Shown: positions 60,205 through 64,000 of the stretch, piece after piece
Layout: each line of letters opens with the position of its first letter
Numbering within the stretch: position 1 is the first letter of the stretch
Assembly: GCA_046092445.1 (NCBI GenBank)
Contig: JBJTDR010000040.1
Coordinates: forward strand, 43,379-107,378
Source: CAIUPE01 sp046092445
GTDB taxonomy: Bacteria; Pseudomonadota; Alphaproteobacteria; Rhizobiales; Beijerinckiaceae
Length of the DNA: 64,000 nt
Direction: 5' to 3'
The notes under the pieces: model-generated
The model's input: the letters and a program-made list of their open reading frames with translations, nothing else
What the model was told of the DNA's origin: nothing
The model's database searches: none
Position numbers and translations under genes: made by a program

Positions 60205-61485
60205 TCAGCGCGGATAAACAAGCGCATCGCCTGCAAATCGCGCTTTGGCCCCGAGATGTGCCTCGATCCTGAGCATTTCGTTCCACTTCGCCGTCCGCTC
60301 GCCGCGCGAGATCGACCCGACCTTGAACTGCCCTGCATTCCACCCGACAGCGAGATGCGCAATCGTCGTATCTTCCGTCTCGCCCGAACGTGCCGAAACA
60401 ATCGTGCCGAACCCGTTGCGCTTGCCAGCATCGAGTGCCGCCTTCGTCTCAAAGATCGTCCCTGCCTGATTGGGCTTGATCAGCACCGCAGTGCAGGATT
60501 TATCCGCCGCTGATCGCTCAACCCGTGCCGCATCCGTCACCAGAAAATCGTCACCGATCACCTGAACCCGCTTGCCTTCTCGCGCAACAAAGGCCTTGAA
60601 CCCCTCTGCATCATCCTCCGCCACGGGGTCCTCAACCGAGATGATCGGGAACCTGTCGATCCAGCCCGAAAGCAACTGGATCATGCCCTCCGTATCAATC
60701 TCCCGTCCGTCGCGTGCCAGCCTGTACCGACCTTTCGCGCCAAATTCGGACGCCGCCACGTCGAGTGAAATCGAGACATCCTTTCCGGGTTGGAAATGCG
60801 CCGCCTCGATTGCTTTCACAAGCAGATCGAGTGCTTCCTCGTTTGACTCGAAGGCCGGCCAGAACCCGCCTTCATCCGCCACGCCCTGCAACAAGCCGCG
60901 TGCTTTCAGCAAGCCACCCGCCGCGCGATACACTTCCGCCGTCCGGTCAAGTGCCTCGGCAAAACTTCCCGCCGTCGGGCAGATCACCATGAAATCCTGA
61001 ATATCGACGCGCCTTGCCGCATGCGCCCCGCCGCCAAAAATCTGGATTTCCGGCACCGGGATCGAAACCGGCCCGTCACCCGCCAGATAATGCCAAAGCG
61101 GCTTTTTCGATGAAAGTGCGGCGGCATGCAAAACCGCCATCGATGTTGCAATCATCGAATTTCCGCCGAGCCGTGCCTTGTTCGGCGTGCCGTCAAGCTT
61201 GATGAGCAGGGCATCAATCCCTGTCTGATCATGCGCATCCCGCCCGTGCAACGCCTTGGAAATCTCGCCATTCACACTGGCGATCGCATGGCGGACATCG
61301 AGACCGCCGAAACTGTCCCCGCCGTCGCGCCGATCAACCGCCTCGCCTGATCCCGTCGAAGCCCCCGCAGGCGCAATCGCACGCGCCACCGTTCCGTCAG
61401 CCAGCGTGATCTCCACCTCGATTGTGGGGCGCGCACGCGAATCCCAGACGCGACGACCCACCGTTGAAACGATACTGCTGCTCAT
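60205..61485 (-). CDS. Enolase-family paralogue with altered active site
   Basis: 426 residues from ATG 61485, which overlaps the kinase stop (ATGA). Length and layout match enolase. Kept residues: S43, H155 (GGGAHA), E205 (ADEGG), D242, E285, D312, K337 and K388. Changed residues: yeast E168 is D164 (DIQDFM), H373 is A365 (SARSGET), DSRGNPT is DSRARPT and NIINGG is QIFGGG. The metal site and catalytic lysine remain, but substrate-phosphate and proton-relay residues differ. It is probably not glycolytic enolase; it may act on another phosphorylated acid made by the upstream kinase. Confidence 0.88.
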   Translation of the reverse strand: MSSSIVSTVGRRVWDSRARPTIEVEITLADGTVARAIAPAGASTGSGEAVDRRDGGDSFGGLDVRHAIASVNGEISKALHGRDAHDQTGIDALLIKLDGTPNKARLGGNSMIATSMAVLHAAALSSKKPLWHYLAGDGPVSIPVPEIQIFGGGAHAARRVDIQDFMVICPTAGSFAEALDRTAEVYRAAGGLLKARGLLQGVADEGGFWPAFESNEEALDLLVKAIEAAHFQPGKDVSISLDVAASEFGAKGRYRLARDGREIDTEGMIQLLSGWIDRFPIISVEDPVAEDDAEGFKAFVAREGKRVQVIGDDFLVTDAARVERSAADKSCTAVLIKPNQAGTIFETKAALDAGKRNGFGTIVSARSGETEDTTIAHLAVGWNAGQFKVGSISRGERTAKWNEMLRIEAHLGAKARFAGDALVYPR

Positions 61486-62519
61486 CGTGATGCGGTCCTG
61501 TTCCATCCCCGGAGAGCCCCTCTCCATGCCTCTGCAATAACGCCCAAACTGTCAACGGGGTTCGCGAGCAACGGAACTGCCGTTTTCCGCACAAGGTCGC
61601 GTTGATCGTCCATCGTAATATACTCGACCGGAGATTTGCCATCCACCCTAGCCAGAAACAATCCCGGTAGCAGGGTCGCGATCCGCGCTTCTATCACACC
61701 CGCAGGTTCCCACGTCACAGCGCCCAGATAAGCTCGCGACAACACGTCAAATGCGTCCAAAAATTTCGGAATTGCATTCGGTGTCCAAAGGCATTTGAGC
61801 AAAAGATGATTGAGGCAAAAGGCAACGTCGAACGCCGGATCGCCATACCACGCGCATTCGGCATCCAGAAACACCGGCCCATTCGGTCCGCATAGAATAT
61901 TCTTCGGCGACACATCGCCATGAACAAGCGCGATTTTGCGCCCGAGCGTCGCCGTTGAGAGCGCGCGCAACCGGTCAGCCACCGCCGGATGCTTGGTCGC
62001 TGTTGCCTCCAGATACGGCTCCAGCCGGATCGGGTGAAAAATATGGTCGGTCAAAAACTGTGCCCTGATCTCGTCCCGCCCTGCCGTCGCACCATGGATC
62101 ATGGCGAGTGACTTGCCCACAGCTTCCGCAAAATCGGGAGAAACCATCCCGTCGCGAAGTTCCGCTTTCCAGACGGGATAGGACTCAGGCGCGAGATAGT
62201 CCATCGCAAACATCCCCGCTTCCGCGTCATGCCCAAGGAGATGCGGCACGGCATCGGGCAGAATGCGTCCTGCTTCCGTCATCCAGGCATATTCGAAACT
62301 GTTCCGTTCCGTGGGCGCCCGCCAGTCCGCCACCACCCGCATTTTTGCCAGCGCGCGCTTGAGCGCAAACGGCTTATGTCCCGCCACGTCCACCCTGAAA
62401 ATATCCGACGCCACCCCGCCCCTCAGCGGCGTCAGCTTGACCGCGCCATCGCCCGCGAGCCCCATCCGCTTCAGACCGGCGATCAGCTCGTCATGGAGCG
62501 AGGTATTTTCGTCTTTCAT
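61482..62519 (-). CDS. APH/choline-kinase-fold phosphotransferase
   Basis: 345 residues from ATG 62519; 15 further upstream codons are open. The Brenner motif LVHGDVSPKNIL (D202, N207) and the metal-binding LDAECAWYGDPAFD (D219) are intact. N-terminal LRGGVASDIFRVDV binds the nucleotide, and RNSFEYAWM follows. Fold relatives phosphorylate aminoglycosides, choline or methylthioribose. Overlap with the enolase-paralogue start couples the two genes and suggests one pathway. Confidence 0.87.
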   Translation of the reverse strand: MKDENTSLHDELIAGLKRMGLAGDGAVKLTPLRGGVASDIFRVDVAGHKPFALKRALAKMRVVADWRAPTERNSFEYAWMTEAGRILPDAVPHLLGHDAEAGMFAMDYLAPESYPVWKAELRDGMVSPDFAEAVGKSLAMIHGATAGRDEIRAQFLTDHIFHPIRLEPYLEATATKHPAVADRLRALSTATLGRKIALVHGDVSPKNILCGPNGPVFLDAECAWYGDPAFDVAFCLNHLLLKCLWTPNAIPKFLDAFDVLSRAYLGAVTWEPAGVIEARIATLLPGLFLARVDGKSPVEYITMDDQRDLVRKTAVPLLANPVDSLGVIAEAWRGALRGWNRTASR

Positions 62520-62664
62520 GATCACTCGATCCAAATAACAGATAAAGCTCCTCGAATGATGCATAGTGCCACCCCCACTGCAAGCCCGATCCCTGATGCC
62601 GGATCATCCTGCGTGAACCGATCGGAGAGATGGTGCGTAACTGGAGAAAACCGGAGAGCTTTTG

Positions 62665-63048
62665 ATGACGATTGCCCATTGGTGCCTGTTGCTTGCCGCG
62701 ATCATGCCTGTCGCTGTCGTTGGTTTTGCGAAAGCTGGCGGCGACTATAATAACAAGGAGCCGCGTCTCTGGATGCAGTCGCTCACCGGCAAGCGCCGCC
62801 GCGCCTATGCCGCCCACATCAATTGCTACGAAGCACTGCCTTTCTTTCTGGCGGGACTTTTCGTCGCTGAAATGACCGGCGCGCCAGACGGCGCCGTGGA
62901 TATCCTCGCGGTGTTCTACATCATTATGCGGATCGGCTATGTCATCGCCTATTTTGAGGATCGCTCGACGCTTCGCTCGACGCTTTGGAGCCTCGCATTC
63001 CTTGCGGTCTTGGCCCTGTTCCTGAGCGGTTTCATTCCGCAGAGCTGA
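62665..63048 (+). CDS. MAPEG-family membrane protein
   Basis: 127 residues, four helices. NKEPRLWMQSLTGKRRRAYAAHINCYEALPFFLAG is the MAPEG pattern (membrane-associated eicosanoid/glutathione metabolism), which in bacteria has no proven substrate. ATG 62665 with GGAGAG is chosen over the TTG one codon before. It ends 12 bases before the convergent proA. Confidence 0.88.
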   Translation: MTIAHWCLLLAAIMPVAVVGFAKAGGDYNNKEPRLWMQSLTGKRRRAYAAHINCYEALPFFLAGLFVAEMTGAPDGAVDILAVFYIIMRIGYVIAYFEDRSTLRSTLWSLAFLAVLALFLSGFIPQS

Positions 63049-63060
63049 TCGCGCAGGGCA

Positions 63061-64000
63061 TCAGGGGCGGATCTGGCCGTCCCCGTGCACCCGGTATTTG
63101 AACGTCGTCAATTGTTCCACACCCACCGGCCCGCGTGCATGCATCCGCCCGGTAGCGATCCCGATTTCCGCACCGAACCCGAATTCGCCGCCATCGGCAA
63201 ATTGCGTCGAGGCATTGTGCAGGACAATCGCTGAATCGACTTGATCGAGAAACCGCTGCGCCGTCGCCGCATTCGCCGTCACAATCGACTCGGTATGGTG
63301 TGATCCATAGGTCAGGATATGCTCGATGGCGGCATCCACATCCTCGACGACGCGCACGGCAATGATCGCGTCCAGATACTCCGTCCGCCAATCCTCTTCC
63401 GTCGCCGCACTCACCCTCGGATCAATGCGCTGCGTCGCGAGATCACCCCTCACCGCGCATCCCGCATCAAGCAGCATGGTCACAAGCGGCGCAAGATGGC
63501 TTGAGGCAACCGCCTCGTCCACCAGCAATGTTTCCGCCGAGCCGCAAACACCCGTGCGCCGCAACTTCGAATTCAGCACGATGGTGCGTGCCATGGCGAG
63601 ATCAGCATCCCGGTCAATAAACACATGGCAAATGCCTTCGAGATGCGCGAAGACAGGCACCCGCGCCTCTGCCTGCACCCGTCCCACAAGGCTCTTGCCC
63701 CCGCGCGGCACAATCACATCAATCGCGCCCTCAAGCCCCGTCAGTAGATGCCCCACGGCCGCGCGATCCCGCGTCGGCACAAGCTGGATCGCATCCGCAG
63801 GCAACCTGGCTGCGCGCAACCCGTCCTGCATCGCGCGGGCGATCGCTACTGAAGTCCGAAAACTCTCCGATCCCGCCCGCAGGATCGACGCATTCCCGCT
63901 CTTCAAACACAACGCACCTGCATCCGCCGTCACATTTGGGCGGCTCTCGAAAATCACGCCGATCACACCGAGCGGCGTCGCCACCCGCTCGAAGCGGAGC
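63061..64000 (-). CDS. proA: Glutamate-5-semialdehyde dehydrogenase, N-terminus outside window
   Basis: The frame is open to the window edge; about 313 C-terminal residues are seen. RVATPLGVIGVIFESRPNVTADAGALCLKSGNA, the catalytic Cys in RRTGVCGSAETLL, and LTTFKYRVHGDGQIRP at the end are ProA signatures. It reduces glutamyl phosphate to the semialdehyde in proline synthesis. proB, often adjacent, must be beyond the edge or elsewhere. Confidence 0.95.
   Translation of the reverse strand, partial: LRFERVATPLGVIGVIFESRPNVTADAGALCLKSGNASILRAGSESFRTSVAIARAMQDGLRAARLPADAIQLVPTRDRAAVGHLLTGLEGAIDVIVPRGGKSLVGRVQAEARVPVFAHLEGICHVFIDRDADLAMARTIVLNSKLRRTGVCGSAETLLVDEAVASSHLAPLVTMLLDAGCAVRGDLATQRIDPRVSAATEEDWRTEYLDAIIAVRVVEDVDAAIEHILTYGSHHTESIVTANAATAQRFLDQVDSAIVLHNASTQFADGGEFGFGAEIGIATGRMHARGPVGVEQLTTFKYRVHGDGQIRP

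Noticed and set aside
1..64000. CRISPR arrays, tRNA or rRNA genes, insertion sequences, prophage genes
   Set aside because: No regularly spaced repeats, cloverleaf-like segments, transposase motifs or phage structural proteins were seen. The toxin-antitoxin and DUF4160/DUF2442 pairs are the only mobile-like modules.

Overview
This window is a chromosomal segment of an alphaproteobacterium, most likely of the Hyphomicrobiales (Rhizobiales) type. The reasons are the gene order mdh-sucC-sucD-sucA-sucB-lpdA, rplS next to leuC, rlmN next to an IalB-family gene, and the presence of DUF2794, ZapE and an ECF11-like sigma factor. Nothing in it looks like a prophage or an integrated plasmid. I see no tRNA, rRNA, CRISPR array or intact insertion sequence.

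Layout. 1-5.3 kb: housekeeping and stress genes (end of a LysE exporter, rlmN, ialB-like, an orphan ECF sigma factor, pterin dehydratase, thpR, EamA transporter). 5.5-9.4 kb: a complete phnW-phnA-phnY operon that converts 2-aminoethylphosphonate to acetate and phosphate, preceded by a good Pho box. 9.4-19.9 kb: a MocR-controlled block made of a YeiH sulfate/sulfite exporter, an omega-amino-acid aminotransferase, the MocR regulator, a ureohydrolase, acetate kinase and a Pot-type ABC transporter. Together these suggest use of a guanidino compound, possibly a guanidino-sulfonate. 20.2-25.3 kb: aldo/keto reductase and the tesA/ybbA/ybbP group. 25.5-30.6 kb: BI-1 protein, DUF2794, a candidate small RNA, an AarF kinase, an AbrB-Doc toxin-antitoxin pair with twin operators, DUF2878 and carbonic anhydrase.

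30.6-42 kb: leucine biosynthesis (leuB, leuD, leuC) and rplS. A nucleobase/nucleoside ABC importer of the BMP family with a CodA-like deaminase sits between leuD and leuC. The deaminase has Cys where E. coli cytosine deaminase has Asp314. 42-47.2 kb: alpha/beta hydrolase, sugar-acid dehydratase, LysR regulator and a GcvT-like folate enzyme. 47.3-56.7 kb: the TCA-cycle operon, interrupted between sucB and lpdA by a DUF4160-DUF2442 pair. 57-64 kb: TetR and a variant Nramp transporter, zapE, then a translationally coupled phosphotransferase and enolase paralogue whose active site differs from true enolase, a MAPEG protein, and the C-terminal part of proA.

The best candidates for undescribed biology are the kinase plus enolase-paralogue pair (60.2-62.5 kb), the structured small RNA with its own strong terminator (26.9-27.1 kb), the aminotransferase/exporter/ureohydrolase/acetate-kinase block (9.4-19.9 kb), and the BMP importer with the variant deaminase (33.6-39.4 kb). 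All functional statements come from reading the translated sequence and from memory of the families; no search was run.
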